From Acinetobacter sp. NIPH 298 (lineage in GTDB: Bacteria; Pseudomonadota; Gammaproteobacteria; Pseudomonadales; Moraxellaceae): a DNA stretch of 64,000 nt. The translations under genes and the position numbers were made by a program. Every line of letters starts with the position of its first letter. The first letter of the stretch is position 1. The stretch lies in the NCBI RefSeq assembly GCF_000369505.1, contig NZ_KB850053.1:276943-340942 (forward strand). Reading direction: 5' to 3'. Below, in pieces: positions 1 through 8,800 of the stretch. The notes beneath the pieces were generated by a model. That model saw only the letters and a list, made by a program, of their open reading frames with translations, was not told where the DNA came from and ran no database searches.

Positions 1-819
1 GTTTAAACCAGGCAGAATACTAAAATCAGTTAAACTTAACAGCTTGTCGACCATCCAAGAGCGGTTATTAATAAAATCAATAAAACCTGCTTCCTCAAGG
101 TCAATATACCAAATACGATGCCCTTCTTTTTGAATACCCGGCACATCCCGAATCAAATGATTAATCAAAAAAGGGATCGGTAAAGAATTAATCACGTCAA
201 AACTGACACTGCCCACTCGACGCGCAGCCCAATTGGTCAAAGTTCCGCCATGGCGAACCTGTAGGTCTAAATGTTCATCTACCTGACGCAGACGCAAATA
301 TTTTTCCTGTCCAATACGGCACTCTAAAACGTTAAATTCTAATGAAAGGCGATAGAGAAAACGACGATAGTGTCCGTCTAATTCGATATGAAAACGATCA
401 TTGCCACATTCCACTTTAATGTCATCAATTTCGGCACGATCAATGCGTTTTCGGATCTGATTATTGAGCAACATTTCTGGCAAATATAAAGTTAAACTAC
501 TTTTCCCCAAAGAAGCTCTGGCCATACTGAGTGCCACTTGACGTGCAGCTTCGCTGGTTTCTGAGACAATATCTCGCACAGAGTTTCGCACCCCCTCGAC
601 ACCACGCTTAGTATGATGGGTAACATGATCTAAAGCATCTAATGCCGCATCTGCCACACCTGCGATATTACGAGAAGTATCACTGGCAAACTCAACCGCA
701 TCTTGTGCATGTTGCAATGTTTTATTGATGAGCCGACGAGATAATGATGGTTTATTATCAGATGCTGTATCTGCTGGCATGATATCGAACATTGCCTTTT
801 TATCATCTTGTTGATTCAA
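1..819 (-). CDS. Conserved protein of unknown function, C-terminus cut by window edge
   Basis: An open frame runs from the left edge to a TTG start at 819, preceded at 5 nt by GGGAGA. An in-frame ATG at 792 is the alternative. The first ~75 residues are polar and helix-rich (repeated Ala/Asp/Val stretches around DAALDALDHVTHHTKRGVEG). The rest is mixed alpha/beta with many charged residues and no membrane segment or signal peptide. I recognise no family. It lies upstream of another unrecognised minus-strand gene (1000-2628), 180 nt away, so the two could be co-transcribed. Function not assigned. Confidence 0.7.
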   Translation of the reverse strand, partial: MNQQDDKKAMFDIMPADTASDNKPSLSRRLINKTLQHAQDAVEFASDTSRNIAGVADAALDALDHVTHHTKRGVEGVRNSVRDIVSETSEAARQVALSMARASLGKSSLTLYLPEMLLNNQIRKRIDRAEIDDIKVECGNDRFHIELDGHYRRFLYRLSLEFNVLECRIGQEKYLRLRQVDEHLDLQVRHGGTLTNWAARRVGSVSFDVINSLPIPFLINHLIRDVPGIQKEGHRIWYIDLEEAGFIDFINNRSWMVDKLLSLTDFSILPGLN

Positions 820-999
820 GATGCTCTCCCTCTTCCCTTTCTTACTTATTGGCTCACTGCTTATGAGCTATAATCCACTTTCCGAACTGGTCGAACGTTT
901 TTTCTAGATTAGCACGCAACGCAACGCGATTTGCGTATTTTTGTTGCATATCCTCAAATTTTCGATGCGTACATCTGATTAATTTACACTCAAAACCAG

Positions 1000-2628
1000 T
1001 TACTTTTCATCTTGTTTCTGCTTGGATATTTCACTTCGATCTGGACGTAATAAGATTTGATTTAAACGCATCGTTTTGTATTGGTCTAAGCTTTGCTGAA
1101 TCTGATTTATTTTCTCTTGCCCCTCATCACAATCAAAATGAACCAGCTCGCGTAGCGTGACCCATGCCGCTTGCATCTTGTCAAAATCATTGCCTTTCTC
1201 TAATTTCTGTTGCAACCAATCCGATAAATCTTGCGCACGTTTTTGTATTTCAAATTGATAGGCAAATAAACCGCTGGAGAGCGCAATCTCATCGAATTGA
1301 CCGCACGATAGTTTTTTGACTTGTTGCAATTGATGACTTTGTTGCTGCAAATAACTTTTAAGCACGTCTTGCTGGAACCACAGCGCCAATGCCGTCATTT
1401 CAGCAAAAATAACATCACGTAGCTCATACAAGCTATTCCGCTCAGCATGCTGTTTATCAAGACGAATATCGTCTAAATAATGAAGAAGACCATGCTCCAG
1501 AATCTTATGAATTGACCCTAAATCTAATTTTTTCCTATCTACCAAGATGGGTTGAGTAAGCAGATGTGTGAGTTGCTCATGCTGTTCTTGATCTATCAGC
1601 AAAGTTAATGAAGTGTCAGCATCTTTTTGAATAGATCGCCACAAATTCTCCAGTAGCGATTCGGTGCTTTGCTGTTCGATTCGATCTTTAGTCTGCATCA
1701 ATTTACGTTGCAAAACATATTGCATCGAACTCGACTGCGCGATACTTTCTAGCACACGAGAATCGGTTAATAATTGGGGTGCGCTGGCAATCACCTCTTT
1801 GCTATAAGCAAGCTGAGATTCTCGCCCTCCCAGTATTCCGCCCAAAGATTTGCCCAGTGAATTTAAACCACGACCAACATCCATCAAAATATTGGTTTCT
1901 GATCCTCGCGTTTGCAAAATTGCCGCTGGAAGTAAAGTGCTCACGGCGCGGTGCAAGATTTTCAAATAGGCTTTCTGATCAATTGCTTGGCGGTACTGAC
2001 ACAGCAAAGCAATGGCATATTCAGCATCACTGACATCGGGCTGATAGTTGGGCTGGTTGCGATGCAGTAAACAATCGATATAAGCAAAAAAAGCAACTTC
2101 ATTGCGTTGTGTCGATTGCTGCGCTGCCCATTCATAGTGTGTGATTGCTTGGCTGTATTGTGCTGCACCAGCATAGGCTTTTGCCAAAGCAATAGCATGT
2201 GCCGCACTCGGATCATGCTGTTGAATATAACTGAGTAAATCAATTTTAGGCTGCTGATCTAGGCATAGTTCGAGCTGACGTACATATACATTGATTTGCT
2301 GCGCTGTCGGCTGCTGAACGACATAGTTCAGTTGGTACATCACACATTGCTCATACCATGCATACTTACGTGCATGAAACTCATACACTGGGATCAATTC
2401 ATCTTCAATCAGTCGAATCAACTGGGTTGTATAGAGAATATCGTCATCTGTCTCATGCTTGAATTTCCATTGCTTTGGTAAAGAGACTTTAAATAATCGT
2501 AACAAGAAATTGGCGCTAAGGTCTGGACTTTCCATACTGACCAACATCAATTTATCTTGTGTGGACAGATGCCCCTTGGCTTTTGCAATCCGTGCTAAAC
2601 GCAATTTTAAAATTTTAGTAGGAAGCAT
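1000..2628 (-). CDS. Hypothetical protein, 542 aa, helical, TPR-like segment
   Basis: A long minus-strand frame from ATG 2628 to a stop at 1000. The protein is almost entirely helical, rich in Gln and Leu, with no signal peptide or membrane segments, so it should be cytoplasmic. Around residues 160-220 (AIALAKAYAGAAQYSQAITH) there is a pattern like a tetratricopeptide repeat. Around residues 250-270 there is a Gly-rich stretch (GRGLNSLGKSLGGILGG). I do not recognise the family. It is followed on the same strand by the partial gene at 1-819, which suggests an operon of unknown role. Confidence 0.75.
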   Translation of the reverse strand: MLPTKILKLRLARIAKAKGHLSTQDKLMLVSMESPDLSANFLLRLFKVSLPKQWKFKHETDDDILYTTQLIRLIEDELIPVYEFHARKYAWYEQCVMYQLNYVVQQPTAQQINVYVRQLELCLDQQPKIDLLSYIQQHDPSAAHAIALAKAYAGAAQYSQAITHYEWAAQQSTQRNEVAFFAYIDCLLHRNQPNYQPDVSDAEYAIALLCQYRQAIDQKAYLKILHRAVSTLLPAAILQTRGSETNILMDVGRGLNSLGKSLGGILGGRESQLAYSKEVIASAPQLLTDSRVLESIAQSSSMQYVLQRKLMQTKDRIEQQSTESLLENLWRSIQKDADTSLTLLIDQEQHEQLTHLLTQPILVDRKKLDLGSIHKILEHGLLHYLDDIRLDKQHAERNSLYELRDVIFAEMTALALWFQQDVLKSYLQQQSHQLQQVKKLSCGQFDEIALSSGLFAYQFEIQKRAQDLSDWLQQKLEKGNDFDKMQAAWVTLRELVHFDCDEGQEKINQIQQSLDQYKTMRLNQILLRPDRSEISKQKQDEK

Positions 2629-2858
2629 GTATTTCCTTGCGTATTATTCGCTCAATTCTTCGATCAACTTATCATGACTGTGAATACTTTAGCGAATAGC
2701 TTTAGACGAGATGCATGCCAAGTATAAACTTATGCGCTACCTCGATGCTCAGCCCCAATATGCGCTGCAATCGTGTAAATTTTTGAATTTACGCCATTCT
2801 CGGTTTTAGCTTTTGTGGTTTTTTCGCTAAAATAGCCAAAACAGAATAGGAAAAATCT

Positions 2859-3197
2859 ATGCAATACCGTTGCCCTAAGTGCCAAAGCGTAAAAGTGATA
2901 CCTGTCAGTCAAGGTGCAAATAGCCCTCGTCCAAACGTACCGAAAAGTTTGGTGCTCTTAGTGCCTGCCATTTTTATCTTATTGATCCTCGTGTTAATTA
3001 GCATTGCACTATGGCTTTTTGGCAATGGCGCAGGTCAAGGTCTACAAATCGCAACTGTTGTTGTATTTGCTGTCTGTGTGATTGCGGGTGGCTTATTCTG
3101 GCGTGATCTACCTGATTTTAAGATTTCAATGCAAGCTTTTATGCAGGCACAAAAACATTGGAAATGCCGTGACTGCAATCACGAATGGCAAAATTAA
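2859..3197 (+). CDS. Small zinc-ribbon membrane protein
   Basis: A 112-aa protein starting at an ATG preceded by AGGA at about 7 nt. The N-terminus has a CPKC motif (residues 5-8) and the C-terminus a CRDC motif, spaced as one rubredoxin-like zinc ribbon whose halves bracket two hydrophobic membrane segments (about residues 31-53 and 60-80). This arrangement is seen in small uncharacterised inner-membrane proteins. It converges with czcD. The specific function is unknown. Zinc binding is inferred from the cysteines only. Confidence 0.75.
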   Translation: MQYRCPKCQSVKVIPVSQGANSPRPNVPKSLVLLVPAIFILLILVLISIALWLFGNGAGQGLQIATVVVFAVCVIAGGLFWRDLPDFKISMQAFMQAQKHWKCRDCNHEWQN

Positions 3198-3223
3198 TAC
3201 CTCGATCATAAAATCTCGCACCT

Positions 3224-3248
3224 CCACATCAGCTTAATGCTGATGTGG
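3224..3248. terminator. Convergent hairpin spanning the czcD stop codon
   Basis: A perfect 10-bp stem (CCACATCAGC / GCTGATGTGG) with a 5-nt loop sits between the convergent 2859-3197 gene and czcD, and the czcD stop codon lies in its loop. Neither side has a strong T-run, so it is a weak terminator candidate or an RNA 3'-end stabiliser. Confidence 0.45.
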
Positions 3249-4178
3249 CTGATCTTGTTTTACTGGTTCAGCATGTTGATGGGTATGCTGACAATTCATC
3301 TCAGCATCATCCTCAATCTGTAAGGTCACTTCAGCAATATCATGTTGGTGCGCCAACATTTCTGTTGCGGCGAGATGGAGTCGTTTGCGATCCGCATTCG
3401 GCGCAAACAAGTGTACGGTTAAATGGATATTCTTCGAGCTAATCGCCCAGACTTTCAATTGATGAATACTTTCAACACCCTCCAGCGCTAATAAGTCATT
3501 CCTCAACTTTTCAATATCAACTTCATCTGGCACGCCTTCTAGTAAAATATTGATACTCTGCTTTAATAAGATCCACGTTCTTGGTAATACCCAAAAACCA
3601 ATGGCGACCGCAATAATCGTATCCACCCAATACCAATTGGTATAATAAATCACGATCGCACCAATGATCACACCAACGGAGCCCAAGGCATCACTGAGCA
3701 CCTCTAGGTATGCACCTTTGATATTTAAGCTTTCCGAAGCGCTGGACATCAACATCTTCATTGAAATCAGATTAATCACCAAACCCAGTGTTGCTACAAT
3801 CAGCATACCCACGCTGTGAATTTCTGGGGGTTGGGTAAAGCGTTGATACGCTTCATACAAAATGTACATCGCCACAAAGAACAGCATAGAAGCATTAAAT
3901 AATGCCGCCAAAATTTCGAAACGTTGATAACCAAAAGTACGCTTGTTATCTGCTGGCCGCTTGGAAATTTGAATAGCCGCCAATGCAATCGCAAGTGCAG
4001 CTGCATCGGTAAACATATGTGCCGCATCGGAGAGTAATGCCAAACTTTGGGTCATTAAACCCGCAATAACCTCGACCACTAAAAATGTCGATGTGAGTAT
4101 CAGGGCAATGGTCAATTTTTTGACATTGCCTTCAGTCACCGCTGCATGACTATGGTCATGACCTTGATGTCCACTCAT
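3234..4178 (-). CDS. czcD: Cation diffusion facilitator, Co/Zn/Cd efflux (CzcD)
   Basis: A 314-aa CDF-family metal/proton antiporter of the inner membrane. It has a His-rich N-terminus (GHQGHDHSHA), six predicted membrane segments with the conserved metal-site motifs (SDAAHMFTDA in TM2, LEVLSDALGS in TM5), a cytoplasmic domain and a His-rich tail (HTHQHAEP). A strong AAGGAG lies 6 nt before ATG 4178. It is 246 nt downstream of czcA, same strand, so it belongs to the czc block but may have its own promoter in the structured gap 4246-4366. Known family role: exporting Zn2+, Co2+ and Cd2+ from the cytoplasm. Confidence 0.93.
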   Translation of the reverse strand: MSGHQGHDHSHAAVTEGNVKKLTIALILTSTFLVVEVIAGLMTQSLALLSDAAHMFTDAAALAIALAAIQISKRPADNKRTFGYQRFEILAALFNASMLFFVAMYILYEAYQRFTQPPEIHSVGMLIVATLGLVINLISMKMLMSSASESLNIKGAYLEVLSDALGSVGVIIGAIVIYYTNWYWVDTIIAVAIGFWVLPRTWILLKQSINILLEGVPDEVDIEKLRNDLLALEGVESIHQLKVWAISSKNIHLTVHLFAPNADRKRLHLAATEMLAHQHDIAEVTLQIEDDAEMNCQHTHQHAEPVKQDQPHQH

Positions 4179-4245
4179 GTTGGACTCCTTATTTGCGTGA
4201 AAAACAAAAACCGCCTATTTTCACTGTCATTTACTCGTGCTAGAC

Positions 4246-4334
4246 GTCATCCACAACCTGCGTGCTATCCGCTATATACCGTTTCTGCGACGCTGTTTAT
4301 GAAATGCAGAAAGTGAACAGGTTTTGTGGATGAC
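4246..4334. repeat. Nested inverted-repeat element between czcA and czcD
   Basis: GTCATCCACAA-CCTG (4246-4260) is matched by its reverse complement at 4318-4334 with a 2-nt bulge. Inside lies a second stem, TTTCTGC (4282-4288) with GCAGAAA (4306-4312). The 89-bp unit resembles a miniature element with terminal inverted repeats or a structured leader RNA for czcD. It contains no gene. Transposon origin is an inference; I see no clear target duplication. Confidence 0.5.
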
Positions 4335-4344
4335 AAAGTTTTTG

Positions 4345-4366
4345 GTTACTTTTTTAAAAAAGTAAC
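4345..4366. repeat. Perfect 22-bp palindrome
   Basis: GTTACTTTTTT joined directly to its reverse complement AAAAAAGTAAC. It lies 59 nt after the czcA stop on the minus strand and could act as a terminator or a protein-binding site. There is no loop, so a cruciform/dimeric operator is as likely as an RNA terminator. Confidence 0.5.
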
Positions 4367-4424
4367 GGAGTTAACGGATGAGATCAAGCTCATCACAGTA
4401 AGACTCCGCCATGAAATACAAGGG

Positions 4425-7400
4425 TCAACAATCCCTCTCATTCATCCAGCGATACACCACAGGCAAGATCACCAAAGTTAGTAAAGTCGATGAAATAATC
4501 CCACCAATCACCACTGTTGCCAATGGACGCTGTACCTCTGCACCCGTTCCAGTCGCGATTGCCATCGGAATAAAACCCAGTGATGCCACAAAAGCCGTCA
4601 TCAAAACAGGACGCAGACGCAAGACTGCACCTTGCCATGTGGCAATATGCAGATCGAACTGCTCACGTAGTTCTTTGATAAAACTCAGCATCACCAAACC
4701 ATTCAATACCGCAACACCTGAAAGTGCAATAAAACCCACGCCCGCAGACATCGACAATGGAATATCTCGCAACCACAGTGCGACCAATCCACCAGACAAG
4801 GCAAATGGCACACCACTAAACACCAGTAAGCTTTCTTTAAAGTTATGGAATACCGCCATCAATAAAGTAAAAATCGCAATCAATGCCAGTGGAATCACGA
4901 TCTGCATACGTGCTGCCGCAGATGCCAAGTTTTCAAACTGCCCACCATATTCCAGCCAATAACCTGCGGGTAAAGGTTGCTGCTTCAGGGTCGTTTGCAA
5001 CTCTTGCACAAATGAACCGAGGTCTCGTCCTTCTACATTTGCCGTCACAATGACACGACGTTTACCATTTTCACGTCCAACTTGGCTCATGCCTGAGATG
5101 GTTTCGACTTTGGCGACATCTTGTAATTGAATCAGACCACCATTGGGTAATTGGATCGGGAGCTGCGCCAAGTTTTGTGCGGTGCGTTGATCGTCAGGTA
5201 GACGAATTTCAAAATCAAAACGACGGTCGCCTTGTAAAATCTGACCGACATTTTGACCACCGACACTGGCCGCAACCACATCTTGAATCGTTTTCACCGA
5301 CAAACCATATTGCGCCGCAAGCGCATTGTTAATATCCACATTTAATACAGGCAAACCGCTGGTCTGCTCCACCTTAACTGCTGTTGCACCTGAAATTTTT
5401 TGTACTTTTTGGGCAATGGCTTGTGCTTGTGTATCGAGCACATTCATATCATCGCCAAATACTTTAATTCCCACATCACTGCGTATTCCTGAAATTAACT
5501 CATTAAAACGCAATTCAATCGGTTGAGAAAACTCACTGTTATTCCCTGGAATGGTTTCTAAAAATGCTTGCATACGGGCACGCAACGCATCAATGCTTTC
5601 TTTTGGATTTTTCCATTGATCTTTAGGTTTCAATAGAATAACTGCATCAGAAATATTGGGTGGCATGACATCAGTCGCCACTTCAGCTGTACCTGTACGA
5701 GCAAATACAGCCTTCACCTCTGGAAAGTTTTTCAGAATCAGCTTTTCAGTATTTTCCTGCATCCTTAAAGACTGTTCTAAACCTGTACTTGGCGACCGCA
5801 TTTGTTGTACTGCAAAATCACCTTCACTCAGTTGTGGGGCAAATTCACTACCGATTTGAGTGATTAACACCCCAGTCAAGACCAAGATACTGATAGCAAA
5901 TGTCACAACCACCATTTTGAATTGATAAGCCCAATCTAAGATCTGTTGATACTTCCCTTTTAAAGTCTGCATCCAACGTGATTCTTTTTCCTTGACCTCA
6001 CCCGTAATGAATAAGGCAACCGCGGCAGGTACAAAAGTCACCGATAGAATCATTGCACCCAGTAATGCCATCACCACCGTCATCGCCATCGGATGGAACA
6101 TTTTCGCTTCTACACCTGTCAGTGCAAAAATCGGTAAATACACCACCATAATGATGGCTTGCCCAAACAATAACGGTTTACGTGCTTGTTTTGCTGCAAG
6201 AAAGACTTCTTTAAAGCGTTCTTGTCGGGTGAGTAATCGCCCCGCATGATGCTGTGCCTCTGCAAGCCGTCGAATACAATTTTCAACAATCACCACCGCA
6301 CCATCGACAATGATCCCGAAATCCAATGCACCCAAACTCATCAAGTTGGCACTGATATTCTGCTGTGCCATGCCCGTCAAGGTGAACAACATGGAAAGTG
6401 GAATCACACAGGCTGTGATTAAAGCTGCACGGAAATTACCTAAGAAAATAAACAGAATCACGATCACCAAAATCGCGCCTTCGACCAAGTTCTTCTGCAC
6501 CGTTTTGATGGCTTTGTTGACCAATGTCGTTCGGTCATACACCGTTTCAATTTCTACACCTTTCGGGAGCGTCGATTGAATTTCTTGGATCTTTGCATCC
6601 ACCGCTTGCGCAACAGTACGACTGTTTTCGCCCATCATCATCATGGCGATGCCGAGAACAGTCTCTTCACCATTATAGGTTGCTGCACCAGTACGCAAGT
6701 CATGCCCGATTGCCACCGTTGAAACATCTGACACACGAATCGGTGAACCATTTTTAATACTGACAGTGATATTCTGGATATCTTCGATGGTACTCAACAT
6801 ACCCGGCACACGAACCGTCAGCTGCTGACCATTCTCCTCAATGAAACCTGCACCACGGTTTTCATTATTTTCCTGCAATGCAGTTTGAAATTCAGTGAGT
6901 GAAATCTGTAACTGTTGTAGGCGTTTTAAGTCAGGCGAAACGATATAGGTTTTGTTGTACCCCCCAATACTGTTGATTTCAGCAACACCTTTGACGCGCT
7001 GCAATTGTGGGCGCACGATCCAGTCTTGGATTTCACGTAAATCCATTGCGCTATAGGGCGTACCATCCTCTTTTTTCGCACCAGCTTTGGCTTTGACCAC
7101 CCACTGATATATTTCGCCTAAACCTGTTGAAACAGGCGACATCACAGGATCAACCGCATCAGGTAATTGTCCATCCGCTTCTTGCAAACGCTGATTGATC
7201 AACTGTCTGGCCCAATAAATATCAGTGCCATCTTTAAAAATAATGGTGACTTGCGATAAACCATAACGCGAAATCGAACGGGTTTGTTCTAAGTCAGGAA
7301 TCCCCGCCATTGCAGTTTCGATCGGATAGGTAATCCGCTGTTCAACTTCTAAAGCGGTATAGCCATTGGCTTGGGTATTAATCTGTACCTGCGTATTGGT

Positions 7401-7565
7401 AATATCAGGAACGGCATCAATCGGTAGTTTCTGATAACTCCACACCCCTATCGCAATCCATGTCATCACAAACAGCATGACCCAAATGGCATTTTTAATC
7501 GCAAACTGAATCAGGCGATCAAATAAGCCTTCAGGTTTTGGCAATTGAGAAGAATTAGTGTCCAT
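4425..7565 (-). CDS. czcA: Heavy-metal RND efflux pump, inner-membrane subunit (CzcA)
   Basis: A protein of about 1046 aa of the HME-RND family, the proton-driven pump of a tripartite Cd/Zn/Co exporter. The signature DFGxxxDGAxxxxEN is present (DFGIIVDGAVVIVEN, about residue 400), with twelve predicted membrane segments and two large periplasmic loops. I start it at ATG 7565 (MDTNSSQLPK), where AGGAGAGG lies 6 nt upstream. A further upstream start lacks such a site. With this start it overlaps the czcB stop by 11 nt, pointing to translational coupling. The order czcC-czcB-czcA is that of the classical operon. Confidence 0.95.
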   Translation of the reverse strand: MDTNSSQLPKPEGLFDRLIQFAIKNAIWVMLFVMTWIAIGVWSYQKLPIDAVPDITNTQVQINTQANGYTALEVEQRITYPIETAMAGIPDLEQTRSISRYGLSQVTIIFKDGTDIYWARQLINQRLQEADGQLPDAVDPVMSPVSTGLGEIYQWVVKAKAGAKKEDGTPYSAMDLREIQDWIVRPQLQRVKGVAEINSIGGYNKTYIVSPDLKRLQQLQISLTEFQTALQENNENRGAGFIEENGQQLTVRVPGMLSTIEDIQNITVSIKNGSPIRVSDVSTVAIGHDLRTGAATYNGEETVLGIAMMMMGENSRTVAQAVDAKIQEIQSTLPKGVEIETVYDRTTLVNKAIKTVQKNLVEGAILVIVILFIFLGNFRAALITACVIPLSMLFTLTGMAQQNISANLMSLGALDFGIIVDGAVVIVENCIRRLAEAQHHAGRLLTRQERFKEVFLAAKQARKPLLFGQAIIMVVYLPIFALTGVEAKMFHPMAMTVVMALLGAMILSVTFVPAAVALFITGEVKEKESRWMQTLKGKYQQILDWAYQFKMVVVTFAISILVLTGVLITQIGSEFAPQLSEGDFAVQQMRSPSTGLEQSLRMQENTEKLILKNFPEVKAVFARTGTAEVATDVMPPNISDAVILLKPKDQWKNPKESIDALRARMQAFLETIPGNNSEFSQPIELRFNELISGIRSDVGIKVFGDDMNVLDTQAQAIAQKVQKISGATAVKVEQTSGLPVLNVDINNALAAQYGLSVKTIQDVVAASVGGQNVGQILQGDRRFDFEIRLPDDQRTAQNLAQLPIQLPNGGLIQLQDVAKVETISGMSQVGRENGKRRVIVTANVEGRDLGSFVQELQTTLKQQPLPAGYWLEYGGQFENLASAAARMQIVIPLALIAIFTLLMAVFHNFKESLLVFSGVPFALSGGLVALWLRDIPLSMSAGVGFIALSGVAVLNGLVMLSFIKELREQFDLHIATWQGAVLRLRPVLMTAFVASLGFIPMAIATGTGAEVQRPLATVVIGGIISSTLLTLVILPVVYRWMNERDC

Positions 7566-8796
7566 GCTCAGCCTCTCCTTTTTCAAGTTCAGACTTCAAC
7601 AAGAAACTGCCGACTGCGACATAAGACTGACCTACTGTTAGACCTTGAGTAATTTCAACCCATTGCCCATCTTGGCTACGCTGTCCGATCTGTACTGGAA
7701 CTGCATTAAAATCGAAACCTTTTTTCGGATTCGACTTCGCCACAAAAACCACATCTTTGCCTTCAATCTGTTGAATCGCTTCGGCACTGACTCGCATCAC
7801 CGATGGCTGTGAACCTGCTTGTAATTCAACATTGACCATCAAATTTGGACGTAACTCAGCCGCGTTGGATAACACTTTGGCACGTACTTGTAAGCGACCA
7901 GTTTGTGCATCTGCTTCAGAGGTCAAGCTCTGGACTTGCGCGTTAAATTGATTGCCTGTTTGCAGCGATTTAAAACGAATTTGCTGATTCGGCTGCACAT
8001 TGATATTGACCATGGTCGGCAATACAAACTCCAGCCAAAGTTGGTCTAATTGATCAATGGTAAAGAGTTGATCTGCAAGCTGAACATTTTCACCAATCAC
8101 AATATCTTTATTGCTGATCACACCACTGATCGGTGCAGTTAAGCGATAGCGTCCATTCGATCCTGAAGCTGCCCCAAATGCAGTTAAACGTGAACGTGCC
8201 GCTTGTACTTGGATCTGTGCTTGACGATAAGCGTTATAGGCGCGTTGATATTCTTGTTTGGCAGAAATACCTTGTGACCATAGACTACGTTCACGCTCAT
8301 AATCTTGTTTAGCCAAGTCTAAATTGCTTTGCGCAATTTGCAGATTGGCTTGTTGATCAACCAAGTCAGGCACGAGCAAATTTGCCAATGCTTGTCCTCG
8401 TTTGACTTGTTGCCCCAATTCCACATATACGGACTCAACTCGCCCCGCAAAGCTAGGGGAAACATGGGCCTGACGATCAGTATTGACCGTCAGTTTTGCA
8501 GGGAAAGTTTGCACTTGATTGACTTCACCGAGCGCGACTTGAGCAAGCTTGACACTATACTGCTGCATCTGTTCGGCACTTAGACTTAAGCTTTCCTCTG
8601 ACTCGTGCTCCTCTCCTGTGTCCGCATGCTGATCTTTTTCATTTTCCTGATGCGAATGCCCTTGTTCGCCATGTTCCGCGCTTTCGCTGCTTTTGCGCTG
8701 ACCACTCCACAACAACATGGCAGCCACAAGCGTCGTTGCAATGACAATAATGGCAATCCAAACCCATTGAGAACGCATTTTTGCTTTAATCTTCAT
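7555..8796 (-). CDS. czcB: Heavy-metal RND efflux membrane-fusion protein (CzcB)
   Basis: A periplasmic adaptor protein of 413 aa that links the CzcA pump to the CzcC channel. It has an N-terminal membrane anchor (WVWIAIIVIATTLVAAMLLW), then a His/Glu-rich stretch (EHGEQGHSHQENEKDQHADT) likely to bind metal, then the biotinyl-lipoyl and coiled-coil hairpin region (QQANLQIAQSNLDLAKQDYE) and beta-barrel domains. I start it at ATG 8796 (MKIKAK), 4 nt after the czcC stop and 9 nt after GGAG. A start further upstream would overlap czcC. Second gene of the czcCBA operon. Confidence 0.94.
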   Translation of the reverse strand: MKIKAKMRSQWVWIAIIVIATTLVAAMLLWSGQRKSSESAEHGEQGHSHQENEKDQHADTGEEHESEESLSLSAEQMQQYSVKLAQVALGEVNQVQTFPAKLTVNTDRQAHVSPSFAGRVESVYVELGQQVKRGQALANLLVPDLVDQQANLQIAQSNLDLAKQDYERERSLWSQGISAKQEYQRAYNAYRQAQIQVQAARSRLTAFGAASGSNGRYRLTAPISGVISNKDIVIGENVQLADQLFTIDQLDQLWLEFVLPTMVNINVQPNQQIRFKSLQTGNQFNAQVQSLTSEADAQTGRLQVRAKVLSNAAELRPNLMVNVELQAGSQPSVMRVSAEAIQQIEGKDVVFVAKSNPKKGFDFNAVPVQIGQRSQDGQWVEITQGLTVGQSYVAVGSFLLKSELEKGEAEHGH

Positions 8797-8800
8797 CTTG

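Noticed and set aside
4411..4962. 183-aa open frame antisense to the czcA 3' end
   Set aside because: It lies wholly inside czcA, shows a repetitive Thr/Ala/Ile composition expected of a shadow frame, and has no ribosome site.
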